NCBI GenBank assembly: GCA_031550525.1
Contig: JAVBON010000013.1
Location: forward strand, 22,889-86,888
Direction of reading: 5' to 3'
DNA length: 64,000 bases
Source: WRHT01 sp031550525
Lineage (GTDB): Bacteria; Desulfobacterota; Desulfovibrionia; Desulfovibrionales; Desulfovibrionaceae
Under the pieces are notes generated by a model, which did not search any database, had not been told where the DNA came from, and saw only the letters and a list, made by a program, of their open reading frames with translations. Each line of letters starts with the position of its first letter. Position 1 is the first letter of the stretch. Below are positions 1 through 8,405 of this stretch, piece after piece. The translations under genes were made by a program, and so were the position numbers.

Positions 1-424
1 GCGCGGCAGGTTGCGGCTGTTTGGTTGGCATAGCCGCGCTTGGCGGTGTGATTAGCCTTGGCGGAGTTGGCCCTGCATGGCTGCACGGCTTGGCTGACGC
101 GGCCGCGCTACCCAGCAAGGCGGTAGATGGCGAGCCGTACGGGCGGAGTGCTGGTATTTCCCGCTCACGATTTAGGGAGGCCCGCGCCAGCATGGCTGCG
201 GAGGCATCCACCCCCACGCAGGGTAGCCCTGCGCGGAGCAATTCCAGCAATTGCAGGCCGGTGCCGCAGCCTATATCCAGCACAGGCAGTTTTTTTTCAT
301 CCATCGCAAAAAAATCCATGGCCATATCGGCAATTACGCGGCGCGGCGCGGCCAGGGCGAGGCTGGTGAAGGCGTCGTAAAAACGCGCGATGGAGGCGTA
401 ATTGTCGGGGGTATATGCTGGCAT
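1..424 (-). CDS. Class I SAM-dependent methyltransferase, 3' end cut by window edge
   Basis: The gene is truncated by the left edge; about 141 codons are present and no stop is reached. From ATG 424 the protein shows the SAM-binding motif I LDIGCGTG (residues ~49-56) and a motif II-like VGVDAS (~70-75), typical of the Rossmann-type methyltransferase fold. It is the last visible gene of the APE-like operon, 94 bp after the AMP ligase; APE clusters commonly carry a methyltransferase that modifies the aryl head group, so that role is inferred. After residue ~85 the translation turns Ala/Ser/Pro/Thr-rich and no longer looks like a methyltransferase. This could be a low-complexity insert, as in mobA of this window, or a frameshift. 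A TTG farther upstream is an alternative start. Confidence 0.6.
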   Translation of the reverse strand, partial: MPAYTPDNYASIARFYDAFTSLALAAPRRVIADMAMDFFAMDEKKLPVLDIGCGTGLQLLELLRAGLPCVGVDASAAMLARASLNREREIPALRPYGSPSTALLGSAAASAKPCSHAGPTPPRLITPPSAAMPTKQPQPAA

Positions 425-518
425 AAGTTGGCCGTTGATGCGTTTTGATGCGTACAAATCCGGCTTCGTCAAAACAGCCTTTATAAGCCATCTTGGCTGT
501 TTGTCCGACCGCCTTGTT

Positions 519-1757
519 TTACCAGTCCGAATCTTTGCCGTACTGAGTTTTTGGCAGATTCGGGCCAAAAGTTATGCTGCCGGGGCGCTCAGGGGCCGTT
601 AGCTGTTTGCGGCAAAAGTCTTTTATGGAGGCGCGAAGCTCCGCTTCATTCCACCCGGCCTTTGGCACTACAAACATTTTGATGCGCCGCCCTTCTTCCG
701 GGCGCATCAGTCTGGCCCGGCAGCAGCTTACGCCGGGGTGGGCGGCCACCAGCGCGGCTATGCGCGCCGGGTAAACATTTATGCCGCTAACCTGCACGGC
801 GTTATCCAGCCGTTTTACGGGCCGGAAGCGCCTTTCGCCCTCCCAAGCCAGTTGGTCTTGCATGGGCGTTACAAAGTCGCTGCCGTCAGGCATATGGCGA
901 ATAAAGGCCTCGTCGTGTCCCTCCCCCCTGCGCCAGTGTGGGGCCAGCTCAAAGGGATGCTCCTGATGCTTGCGCCAGCCGATAACCCCGTTTTCGCTGC
1001 TGCCGTAAATTTCCAGAATATTTACAAAGCCGGAGCGGCGCAAGGCTGCCTGCTCGTCAACAGGCCAGGGGGCGGTTGCGCTTACGCACTGCAGGCCTGG
1101 CGGCGGCGCATACCCATCATGAGGCATATTGCGCCAAAAATCTGGAAAACCCACCAGCATGGATTTTGGGCCTATAACCTCACGGGCTATGGTGGGCAAA
1201 GGCGGCAAAGCCTGAGCGCGCAACCCGCGCAGGGCCGGAAAAAGCACCGAGAAAATAAAGCCATAGCTATGTTGCATGGGCGTAAGGCCGAACACGCCGG
1301 AGACATCGCCCAGCAGCCCATTGGCGCAGGATATTTCCTGCATGATCATATCCCAGCTATGCCGCGCCGCCTTTGGCGCGCCGGTGGAGCCGGAACTGAA
1401 AAAGAAAATGTCGCCGCTGCCCTTAACCCACTTATCGTGTACCAAAGCCAACGTGTCGCGCGGGTAGGCGCAGGCGGCCAGCGCATGCTCCGCAATGCCT
1501 GCCCCGCCAAACATGCTATCCAGCCCTGCACCGGCCATGGCGCGGGTACGGGCATCAAAGCCCAACTCATCCCACCGCTCCCCGGCAAAGGCCTCAAAGC
1601 TTACCCCGGCCAAAGGCAGAGCCACGGCCCGCTCCCGTACCAGCACGGTACGGGCGAGGCTTTGCAGCACTTCCAGCAAAATATTTTTATCCTGCCGGAG
1701 CCTGCCGGAAATTTCCGGCGATACGGGTTGGAATTGGGCTGGCATGTTATTTGGCAA
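519..1757 (-). CDS. AMP-dependent acyl/aryl ligase (ApeH-like)
   Basis: This 412-residue adenylate-forming enzyme has the ATP-binding loop FSSGSTGAPKA (residues ~117-127), the A5-like motif EIYGSSENG (~247-255) and a C-terminal PKTQYGKDSDW that carries the expected A10 lysine. In APE pathways the ligase activates 4-hydroxybenzoate or a related aryl acid and loads it on an acyl carrier protein; that substrate is inferred from context. It is shorter than typical acyl-CoA synthetases (500-600 aa), as is usual for APE ligases. Its start overlaps the chain-length-factor stop by 11 bp, so the two are probably translationally coupled. The family call is firm; the exact substrate is not shown by the sequence. 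Confidence 0.8.
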   Translation of the reverse strand: MPNNMPAQFQPVSPEISGRLRQDKNILLEVLQSLARTVLVRERAVALPLAGVSFEAFAGERWDELGFDARTRAMAGAGLDSMFGGAGIAEHALAACAYPRDTLALVHDKWVKGSGDIFFFSSGSTGAPKAARHSWDMIMQEISCANGLLGDVSGVFGLTPMQHSYGFIFSVLFPALRGLRAQALPPLPTIAREVIGPKSMLVGFPDFWRNMPHDGYAPPPGLQCVSATAPWPVDEQAALRRSGFVNILEIYGSSENGVIGWRKHQEHPFELAPHWRRGEGHDEAFIRHMPDGSDFVTPMQDQLAWEGERRFRPVKRLDNAVQVSGINVYPARIAALVAAHPGVSCCRARLMRPEEGRRIKMFVVPKAGWNEAELRASIKDFCRKQLTAPERPGSITFGPNLPKTQYGKDSDW

Positions 1758-2721
1758 GGGTTATGGAGGCATAGGCATGGGTAAGTGGGTCGTACAGCTC
1801 GCAGGCCACGCGGCTAAAGAGGCCTGCGGGCGCGCCCTCGGCACACCACACGGCGGCGGGGGCAAGGCCGCCGCGCAAGGACAGCGCGGCCATGGCCACA
1901 TCCAGGGCGTGCACGGCCGAAGTATTGCCGTACAAGGCGTGGCAATCAACCAGGCAGGGGGCCGGGCCGGCGCTGATTTTTTTGCATTTGGCCGAGGCAA
2001 AGAGCGCGTCTTTGTCTTCGCTTGCGGCTGCCCGCGCATCCCATACCGGAAAAGATATGCGCACGCTTCCGGCCTTGCGCTCGCGCTGCAAAACCAGGCA
2101 GAGGGCGCACTGCTCCAGCGGCGGTTCCGGCGGGCATTGTTCCCAGTCGGCAAACCAGTTTTTCTGGTAAATCAGTTTAAGAAAATCCGAAGTATCTTCG
2201 GCAGCGCATAATAAAGCGCAATCGCACCCGCCTTGCAGCAGTGAGGAAGCAGCGGCCTGCAAGGCCCCGGCAAAAGACACGCCAAACTGGCCGGAGGTAA
2301 AACTGGGGCCTTGAGCGCCCAAATACAGGCTGAGCATGCCGGTGAACACGTTGTTGACGGAATAGGAAAAGGCCGTGGGCGAGGCCAGATGCGCCCCGTA
2401 TTTTATGATGGAATCCATAAAATCGAAGCCGCCCTCAACGGCGCCGTGGGCGCTGCCTGTAAACACGCCGGTGCGGATGGGGTAATCGCCGCTCAAAGGG
2501 ACTTCAATGCCTGCATCCATAAGGGCCAAAACAGAAGCATGCAAGGCTAGCCTTGCGGCTTTTGGCACCCGGCGCAGGCTTGCGCCGGGCAGAAGGTCGG
2601 ACAGTTGCGGGCGGCTCTGCTCTTCTTCGGCCATATTACCGGCAAAAGCGGCCATAAGGGCGTTTTGGGCGCCGGACGGGTGTATAAGCCCTATACCGTT
2701 TATGTACACATTATCAAGCAT
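1747..2721 (-). CDS. Beta-ketoacyl synthase-like chain-length factor (ApeC-like)
   Basis: A 324-residue thiolase-fold protein beginning YINGIGLIHPSG, like the N-terminus of ketosynthases. The catalytic nucleophile region reads GPSFTSGQFGVSFAGAL, with no cysteine where an active ketosynthase has one, and the two catalytic histidine motifs are not found. Such inactive partners act as chain-length factors in type II PKS and APE systems, forming a heterodimer with an active ketosynthase. It starts 3 bp after the stop of an active ketosynthase (2725-3927), although in known APE systems the partner is ApeO, which here may be the distant 14017-15246 gene. Confidence is good for an inactive KS-fold subunit, moderate for the chain-length role. 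Confidence 0.75.
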   Translation of the reverse strand: MLDNVYINGIGLIHPSGAQNALMAAFAGNMAEEEQSRPQLSDLLPGASLRRVPKAARLALHASVLALMDAGIEVPLSGDYPIRTGVFTGSAHGAVEGGFDFMDSIIKYGAHLASPTAFSYSVNNVFTGMLSLYLGAQGPSFTSGQFGVSFAGALQAAASSLLQGGCDCALLCAAEDTSDFLKLIYQKNWFADWEQCPPEPPLEQCALCLVLQRERKAGSVRISFPVWDARAAASEDKDALFASAKCKKISAGPAPCLVDCHALYGNTSAVHALDVAMAALSLRGGLAPAAVWCAEGAPAGLFSRVACELYDPLTHAYASITLAK

Positions 2722-2724
2722 TGG

Positions 2725-3927
2725 TTACTCCGGCAGCGCCAGCACAATGGCGGAATTGCCGCCGCCAAAGCCCACGGATACGGAAAGGGCGTATTTTTTG
2801 CCAATGGGCAACGGGGCGAGCACCAGGTTGTTTTTAACCAAATCTTCCGGCTCGTCACAACCGTGGCTGGGCGGCACCAGAGCGTCCATAAGCGCGCCAA
2901 TGCTGAAAGCCGCCTCCACGGATCCGGCCGCGCCAAGGCAATGCCCGGTGCTGCCTTTGCTGGCCCAAATGGGAGTATGCGGCAGCAAATGGCTGAAAAC
3001 TCCGGCTTCCGTACGGTCATTTTCTTTGGTGGCCGTGCCGTGGGCGTTTACAAAGGCCAGTTGCTCCGCCGATATGTCGGCCATGTTCAGGGCCTTTATT
3101 ATGGCCTGCTCCAGGCCGAAGCCCTTGGGATGCGGGGCGGTAAAATGGTAAGCGTCGCTGGCCGCGCCATACCCTGCTATAACCGCCAGAGGCTTGGCCC
3201 CGCGCTTGCGGGCGTGGCTTGCCCTCTCCAGCATAAGCATGGCCCCGCCCTCTCCCAGGTTAAGACCGCTGCGGTTACGGTCAAAGGGCTTGCAGGGGGC
3301 GGAGGAATAAATCATCAGACGGTTGAAGCCGGTATAGGGAATAAAGCTTAAAGCATCGGCCCCTCCGGCCAGAGCGTAATCGCACAGGCCAAGATTAAGC
3401 CACTCCATGGCCGCGCCAATGGCGTCGGTGCCGGAGGTGCAGGCGTTGGACACCGTAAGCAGCGGCCCCGTGCCGTTATACCTGGCCTGCAGGCTTGCGG
3501 CCAGATTGCTCCCCAAAAAGGCGCGTACGTCTGTAAGCTCCTCAACTCCAGGGTTTTTGCCCTCGCAATATTTTCTATAGCCGTTCAAAAAATGCAGGGC
3601 GTTGCCCACGGTGGTGCCTATGCTCACCCCCAGGGAGGGACGCTCACCCGCAAGGCCTGCCTCGGCCACGGCCGCGTCCGAGGCCATGCAGGCCAGGGAA
3701 AGCGTGGCTGCCACCAAATCTTGCCGCCATTGGTACCCGGCCTCGCGCATCCACTCCGTCTCCACCATGCATACGGGGTGGGAGACGTCGGAGTCGGCAA
3801 AAATATCGGGCCTGCGCTGGGGGCGTACCCCGTCACGCAGGCCGCGCATGGCCGCCGCAAGGTCTTTTCCGGCGGGGCTTACGCAGCCTATGCCGGTAAC
3901 CCATACCGGATCTGGCGAGCTAAACAT
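2725..3927 (-). CDS. Beta-ketoacyl-ACP synthase (APE ketosynthase 2)
   Basis: This 400-residue FabF-type ketosynthase has the full catalytic triad: Cys in SNACTSGTDAIG, His in NAHGTATKENDRTE and His in STGHCLGAAGS. It condenses acyl-ACP with malonyl-ACP during polyene elongation (family knowledge). ATG 3927 is preferred over an upstream in-frame TTG at 3942 because TTGGAGA lies about 10 bp before it. It sits 15 bp after the ACP stop and 3 bp before the chain-length factor, so ACP, KS and CLF form one translational block. It may correspond to ApeR or ApeO of described clusters; sequence reading alone cannot choose. Confidence 0.85.
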   Translation of the reverse strand: MFSSPDPVWVTGIGCVSPAGKDLAAAMRGLRDGVRPQRRPDIFADSDVSHPVCMVETEWMREAGYQWRQDLVAATLSLACMASDAAVAEAGLAGERPSLGVSIGTTVGNALHFLNGYRKYCEGKNPGVEELTDVRAFLGSNLAASLQARYNGTGPLLTVSNACTSGTDAIGAAMEWLNLGLCDYALAGGADALSFIPYTGFNRLMIYSSAPCKPFDRNRSGLNLGEGGAMLMLERASHARKRGAKPLAVIAGYGAASDAYHFTAPHPKGFGLEQAIIKALNMADISAEQLAFVNAHGTATKENDRTEAGVFSHLLPHTPIWASKGSTGHCLGAAGSVEAAFSIGALMDALVPPSHGCDEPEDLVKNNLVLAPLPIGKKYALSVSVGFGGGNSAIVLALPE

Positions 3928-3942
3928 GGGCGCTGTCTCCAA

Positions 3943-4203
3943 TCAAACGGCGCGGGCGGCAATATATTCGGCCAGAGTGCGCACGGAGGCAAAAGCCTCT
4001 TTTGATTCCTCAATATCGTTTATAGCCACCCTGAAATGCTTTTCAACCAGCACGACAAGCTCTACCGCGTCTATGGAATCCAGCCCCAGACCCTCGCCGA
4101 ACAGGGGCATATCCGGGGTTATATCTTCAACCCCAACATCCTCAAGGTTCAGGTCGTTTACAAGGGCTTCGGTGAGCTTGGGCATTATCTCTGCGACTGT
4201 CAT
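3943..4203 (-). CDS. Acyl carrier protein (APE ACP 1)
   Basis: An 86-residue carrier protein with the phosphopantetheine motif GLGLDSIDAVELV; the Ser of DSID is the attachment site. Residue spacing and helical pattern match ACPs of about 80-90 aa. The start is ATG 4203, preceded by GAGGAA, rather than the upstream ATG at 4239 that would add twelve residues unlike an ACP. It precedes the ketosynthase/chain-length-factor pair by 15 bp. A second ACP lies at 13739-14002, as in APE clusters that use two carriers for the starter and the growing chain. Confidence 0.88.
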   Translation of the reverse strand: MTVAEIMPKLTEALVNDLNLEDVGVEDITPDMPLFGEGLGLDSIDAVELVVLVEKHFRVAINDIEESKEAFASVRTLAEYIAARAV

Positions 4204-4233
4204 TACATATTCCTCATTATGAGATAGCTTCTG

Positions 4234-4256
4234 GAACATTTTAACTTTGAAAAAGT
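4234..4256. repeat. 23-nt direct repeat, copy 1
   Basis: GAACATTTTAACTTTGAAAA followed by AGT. It differs at one base from 4403-4425. Each copy contains the small inverted repeat ACTTT...AAAGT. The two copies bracket the A/T-rich gap between the acyltransferase and ACP genes inside the APE-like operon. Function unknown; recombination scar or small regulatory hairpin are both possible. Confidence 0.6.
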
Positions 4257-4402
4257 ATATGAATTCTCTAAAATATTAAAACAAGTGATCACCAAAAAAC
4301 ATAAAAACTAAAGCACTCTTTTATTCGCATGCGCAAAGCAGAAGCGGCTTTGCTAAAGGCACGCCGTGCTGTTGCCTGCGGGCGTTCCATTAAGGGCCGC
4401 CA

Positions 4403-4425
4403 GAACATTTTTACTTTGAAAAAGT
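4403..4425. repeat. 23-nt direct repeat, copy 2
   Basis: Second copy of the element at 4234-4256 (22 of 23 bases identical), ending 9 bp past the stop of the LpxL-like acyltransferase gene. The ~150 bp between the copies hold no convincing gene. Confidence 0.6.
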
Positions 4426-4434
4426 TTAAATGCC

Positions 4435-5358
4435 CTAGTTAGTCCACATATCAAAAATATTAAAAAACTGGTACGGGTGCTCGCGCGCATATTCCTCAAG
4501 CGCATCGGCAAACATTTGGGCGTAAGGGCGCAGGGCCGCCTCGTCACGCGGCAGGCGCGGGGGCACCTTTATAATTCTGTACACCACGTTGCGCCCGCGT
4601 ACCGGACCGGTGCGATGCACCAAAGCCACCATAACCGGCGCTCCGGTTATGGAGGCAACCATATAGGGCAGGCCCGGCACAATTATCTCGCCGCCCAAAA
4701 ACTTGCAGCGCACTTGCAGTTTTTCGCCTGGCAGCACCCTGTCGCCAACCATGCAGACTATTTCGCCGCGCACTATGGCCGAGGCCAGAGCTATGGAGCT
4801 GAGGCTGCTTTTCTCGGCATGGATAAAATGCATATCCGGCGACTTTGAGGCTCCGTTGTGCTCAAAGTAGTGCTTATCAACATCTCCGGCAGCCCTGCGG
4901 TAAAAAATATTCAGGCGTGTGCCTTCATCCAGCCCCGCAAAGCTTATTTGCCAAAAGCCCACATGGGCGTTTAGCAGAATAACGCCGCGCCCCTCGTGTA
5001 AAAATTCGTTAAGCTGGGCGGTATCTTTCTCATCGCTGATGATATCGATATTGCCCAAAATTCCGCCTGCCGCGCGCTCCAGCAGCACCTGCCCAAAATT
5101 CCAGTACAGACGTAACGTATGCCAGTAACCGCGCAATATGGAGGAGCGCCCGAAACGGCGTTTAAGGTACGGCTGCCCGCGCCGGTAAACGCCGGGGCAT
5201 AGACTATAGAAAAGCACCACAAAAAACAATATCACTTTTGCGGGCTTAAGGCCCACATAGCGCAAAAGCACATAAAAAAACCTGTGCTTGCCACGCGAGG
5301 CGAGGCTCCGCCCGCTCCATTTGCCCTGCCCGTTATCCTGCGACATATCGCCACCCAT
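4435..5358 (-). CDS. LpxL/HtrB-family lysophospholipid/lipid A acyltransferase (APE)
   Basis: About 307 residues, with a hydrophobic N-terminal segment (VILFFVVLFYSLCPGVY) as in inner-membrane LpxL-type acyltransferases. The expected HX4(D/E) catalytic motif appears as NAHVGFWQ, i.e. His with Gln instead of Asp/Glu. Further family-like stretches are IVCMVGDRVLPGE and LPYMVASITGAPV. APE clusters carry such an enzyme, thought to attach the polyene or a fatty acid to a lipid anchor. ATG 5358, with AAGG upstream, sits just after the glycosyltransferase stop; starts at 5391 (overlapping) and 5346 are also possible. The Gln replacement may alter or weaken catalysis. Confidence 0.75.
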   Translation of the reverse strand: MGGDMSQDNGQGKWSGRSLASRGKHRFFYVLLRYVGLKPAKVILFFVVLFYSLCPGVYRRGQPYLKRRFGRSSILRGYWHTLRLYWNFGQVLLERAAGGILGNIDIISDEKDTAQLNEFLHEGRGVILLNAHVGFWQISFAGLDEGTRLNIFYRRAAGDVDKHYFEHNGASKSPDMHFIHAEKSSLSSIALASAIVRGEIVCMVGDRVLPGEKLQVRCKFLGGEIIVPGLPYMVASITGAPVMVALVHRTGPVRGRNVVYRIIKVPPRLPRDEAALRPYAQMFADALEEYAREHPYQFFNIFDMWTN

Positions 5359-5362
5359 ATGT

Positions 5363-6601
5363 CTATGCCTTGCACCTGCCGCGCCCGCCAAGCCCGCGGC
5401 TTATCCAGCAGGCGGCGGCATATACCAGAAGCCCGCATGCAATGGAAAAAAGCGGCCCGAACACCAAGCCTCCAACCACCCACTCCCAAATGCGCTGCCA
5501 GCCTTCGCGCCCCAAGGTCTGCCAGGATATATCCGTAAGGAGCTCGCCGTGCAGTATAAAATGCCCGGCTTCTATATCAAGGGCTATACAGGCAGGGGCC
5601 CAGCACAGGTGAGAAACCGTAAGAGCCCATACGCGGTTGAGCCGTAAAAAACCAATGCCGCAAAGCAAAAAAAAGCTCTGAAATCCGGGCGTGGGCAGCA
5701 TGTTTACCAACACGGCCACGAAGGTGGAAAAAGCCAGCAAGGCCGGCGTGTTATGCTGCACAAGCAACAGGCGCAAAGCCGCAAGGGGTTTTAAACGCGC
5801 CACCTTGCCCCCTTCCGCAACCTCATGCTGGCTGAAAGGCAGCGGCACAAGCGCCCGTATGGTCAGGCGGGTGTTAAGCATGCTTATGCGCATATTGTCG
5901 TGCAACGCGGCAAAATGCGATACGCGCTCATCCGCTGGCGGGTAATAAACATTAATAGGAACGGACAACAGGGTAAAACCGGCCCAAGCCGCGCGCACCA
6001 GCACCTCTGTTTCAAAGGAGTAACGCGCCTCGCCAAGGGAGAGAAAACGCAGGGCAGGCACAGGGTAGGCCCGAAAACCGCTTTGCATGTCCGGAGATTT
6101 TACGCCGGTTTGCAGGCGCATCCAAAAAGCGGAAAAAGCGCGGCCGAATTTGGAAGATTTAGGCACATTGGGCACGGTAAAATCGCGTTTGCCTACCACA
6201 AAAGCAGCCGGAGCATCTTTGACAGCCTGAAAAAACAGGGGGAGATCTGCGGCCAGGTGCTGGCCGTCCGCATCCATGGTGATTATATGCGTAAAACCAC
6301 GCTCGTGCGCCCAGTCTGCAGCCCGTAAAATGGCCTTGCCCTTGCCCAGGTTGCGCGGCTGGCTTATCAGATCAAGAGGCGGATAACCCAAGCCGGGCGC
6401 ATTGTAGCGCAGCATGGCGGCGCGTACGGCCTCCGCCCCGCCGTCGGTACTGCCGTCGTCCACCACCAACACGGCGAACGGTACGCCAGCATCTTGCCGC
6501 CCAACAGAACAGGTTGCGGCCAGACGCATAACATCGTCAATAACCGCGCCTATTTGTCCGCCGTGGTTATAAAGCGGAATGGCTACAAGCATTTTTGGCA
6601 T
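5363..6601 (-). CDS. Family 2 glycosyltransferase with C-terminal membrane domain (APE)
   Basis: This 412-residue protein starts MPKMLVAIPLYNHGG. It has the GT-A signatures VLVVDDGSTDGG and ITMDADGQH (DXD-like metal site), plus the dolichol-phosphate-mannose-synthase-like LGKGKAILRAADWA. The last third is hydrophobic (LLAFSTFVAVLVNMLPTPGF and following), resembling the DUF2062 membrane tail seen in APE-cluster glycosyltransferases. The role inferred is sugar transfer onto the lipid anchor of the aryl polyene at the cytoplasmic face. ATG 6601 with upstream GGGG is chosen over an in-frame TTG at 6616. Confidence 0.82.
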   Translation of the reverse strand: MPKMLVAIPLYNHGGQIGAVIDDVMRLAATCSVGRQDAGVPFAVLVVDDGSTDGGAEAVRAAMLRYNAPGLGYPPLDLISQPRNLGKGKAILRAADWAHERGFTHIITMDADGQHLAADLPLFFQAVKDAPAAFVVGKRDFTVPNVPKSSKFGRAFSAFWMRLQTGVKSPDMQSGFRAYPVPALRFLSLGEARYSFETEVLVRAAWAGFTLLSVPINVYYPPADERVSHFAALHDNMRISMLNTRLTIRALVPLPFSQHEVAEGGKVARLKPLAALRLLLVQHNTPALLAFSTFVAVLVNMLPTPGFQSFFLLCGIGFLRLNRVWALTVSHLCWAPACIALDIEAGHFILHGELLTDISWQTLGREGWQRIWEWVVGGLVFGPLFSIACGLLVYAAACWISRGLGGRGRCKA

Positions 6602-6810
6602 AAAACCCCGCTGCAAAACCTTTGCCCGCCGTCATGCCGGACCTGCCGCGCAATGGCGGGCAACCCGTGTAAAACCTGCAAACCTTAAACTGCATGTCTA
6701 TATTGTCAAAACCGCTTGCCGCCGCATAGCAGTTACGGCAAACAGGCCCCAATACGCTGTTTTAATAGCAATAAACCGCGCGGCAGGCTTGTATGCAAAC
6801 TTCGACGCGC

Positions 6811-7269
6811 CTAGCTTACCAGCCCGCGCTCCCATTGTCTGCGAAAATCAGCGTAAAAGGACGGGGGATCAAAAAGCAGCTTTTTATCAAAATCAACCAT
6901 CAATTGTATGGTATAGCCGCGTGTTGCCAGTTCGCCATCTGGCGTGCGAATTTCATATTCCATATTCAGCTTTACCGCGTCAGACCAATGTAAAATGGCG
7001 CTGACAACATACTCCTGCCTGTACTCAAGGGGAATACGGTAATCAACATGCATGGCGACAATGGGTAAAACAACCCTGGCTGCGGTAAACTCGGCGTAAC
7101 CTATGCCATACTTGTCGCCCAAGGCCTCACGGGCGTCTTCAAAATAGCTGGCGTAGCGCCCGTGCCACATAATGCCGATTTGGTCGCACTCTTCAAAACG
7201 CACCCTGCGCCCCACCCCGGCGCGTAAAGGGCCAGGGCCACCGCAAGATTTAAAATATGGCTTTAACAT
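6811..7269 (-). CDS. Hotdog-fold acyl-CoA/ACP thioesterase (APE thioesterase)
   Basis: 152 residues of the 4-hydroxybenzoyl-CoA thioesterase family. VRFEECDQIGIMWHGRYASYFEDAREAL resembles the family N-terminal pattern in which an acidic residue and the first helix form the active site (given here only as key residues: ECD, WHGRY, EDAREAL). It abuts the dehydratase stop (7270) with no gap, so the two are probably co-translated. It likely releases or proofreads polyene intermediates, like ApeK. About 210 bp without a gene separate it from the glycosyltransferase start. Confidence 0.8.
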   Translation of the reverse strand: MLKPYFKSCGGPGPLRAGVGRRVRFEECDQIGIMWHGRYASYFEDAREALGDKYGIGYAEFTAARVVLPIVAMHVDYRIPLEYRQEYVVSAILHWSDAVKLNMEYEIRTPDGELATRGYTIQLMVDFDKKLLFDPPSFYADFRRQWERGLVS

Positions 7270-7704
7270 TTAAGCGGACCGGAGCGAAAGCCTGAAAGAA
7301 GCCACTACGGGCAAGGCAGCGCCAGTGCTCTGCTCCTCCGCGCCAACGTCTTTGGTAATTGAAAAATCCCAGATTTGCTCGCCGTTTTTATCGGGCAATC
7401 TGGCGGCCGCTATTTCTATTACTTCGCCAGGGCGGGCCTGATCTGTGAACTTGGCGGTGGAAATTCCGCCTATATCTGGCTGCGCGCCGGTTATAACGGC
7501 AAGCATATGCGCGGCCATGCACACCTGCATCATGGCCGGAAGCAGCTTGTAGTCCGGAAAATGTCCGGAGAAGCCGACAAAATCCTCACTCAGGGCATAG
7601 CGCGCAAACCACCCCTCGCCCCTACGCTCTGGGCGCCCCAAAGCCAAACCGTCCAACTGCGCCTTTAAATCAGGCTGTTCGGGCGTTGTTACGGAGTGCA
7701 TCAT
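7270..7704 (-). CDS. Hotdog-fold 3-hydroxyacyl-ACP dehydratase-like protein (APE)
   Basis: 144 residues with the FabZ/FabA-like stretch FSGHFPDYKLLPAMMQVCM. The catalytic His of GHFP is present, but the position normally held by the active-site Glu/Asp reads Cys in a simple by-eye alignment with FabZ. It is one of two dehydratase-type genes here (other: 11506-11976), as in APE clusters with ApeI and ApeP. Its start overlaps the upstream lipoprotein stop by 4 bp (ATGA type). Fold assignment is good; activity depends on whether another acidic residue substitutes. Confidence 0.7.
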   Translation of the reverse strand: MMHSVTTPEQPDLKAQLDGLALGRPERRGEGWFARYALSEDFVGFSGHFPDYKLLPAMMQVCMAAHMLAVITGAQPDIGGISTAKFTDQARPGEVIEIAAARLPDKNGEQIWDFSITKDVGAEEQSTGAALPVVASFRLSLRSA

Positions 7705-8405
7705 TTTACTTCCAAGATATTGACGTTATACTGCCATTTGGAATTTTTGTTCTTATATTGGTAAAAGGCGGCGGCATCGGGGCTGTCTGGAGTTTTAAAA
7801 CGCATTTTCCATTGCACGATATTTTCCGATGACTGGTAAAGCACAAGCGGAAAACCCTTAGTGGAATAAACAGCATGCACCGGGCCGCTATTATTCTTTA
7901 CCTGCTCGCGCACGGCCACCAGATTGTCGGAGGACACTCCGCCCAGCCTGTCGCCATATTGCAGGCTCCAAAGGTCATCAGGGCGCGGGGCCGAGGCCAT
8001 AAGGTCGTCCAGGGCCGCGAAAGAATGCCGCACAACATCTTCCACCTCAGGCAGGGGCAACTGCTGGCAGGTAAGCGCGCCAGCGGCGCTGCGCTCGCAA
8101 CTGCCAAGCCTGGTGCCCTGCGGCATGAACATTACAAACTTGGTGGAGCCGTCGGGGTAAGTTCTATAGATGCTTTGAAAGGTAAAGTTCACGCTGAGGG
8201 CGGAGAAAAGCACCTTGCTTTCCGGCTGGATGGAGGCTGTAACGCGCGTCATGCCTTCTTTCCAGTATGTGGCGCGCCCGGCGGCAAATGCGTTTATGGC
8301 GGCCTGGCTTTGTTGCAGGGCGGCAGGGTCGTTTACCGTACGCCCGGCGCAGCCGCACAGGCAGCATAAACCGAGCAGCAAAAGCCATGCGATATGCTTA
8401 GCCAT
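7701..8405 (-). CDS. APE-cluster outer-membrane lipoprotein, DUF3261-like
   Basis: A 234-residue protein with a lipoprotein signal (MAKHIAWLLLLGLCCLCGC; the lipobox Cys is near residue 17-19). The mature part is rich in beta-strand pattern, e.g. SVNFTFQSIYRTYPDGSTKF and PLVLYQSSENIVQWKMRF, similar to the DUF3261 proteins of APE clusters. ATG 8405 overlaps the MMPL exporter stop by 8 bp, and GGTGGA lies 8 bp upstream; the longer form from 8435 would spoil the signal peptide. With the LolA-like carrier and exporter it probably helps move the lipidated polyene to the outer membrane (inferred). Confidence 0.65.
   Translation of the reverse strand: MAKHIAWLLLLGLCCLCGCAGRTVNDPAALQQSQAAINAFAAGRATYWKEGMTRVTASIQPESKVLFSALSVNFTFQSIYRTYPDGSTKFVMFMPQGTRLGSCERSAAGALTCQQLPLPEVEDVVRHSFAALDDLMASAPRPDDLWSLQYGDRLGGVSSDNLVAVREQVKNNSGPVHAVYSTKGFPLVLYQSSENIVQWKMRFKTPDSPDAAAFYQYKNKNSKWQYNVNILEVK

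Noticed and set aside
4353..4547. Small minus-strand reading before ACP 1
   Set aside because: Overlaps the 3' end of the acyltransferase gene in another frame and has no support.
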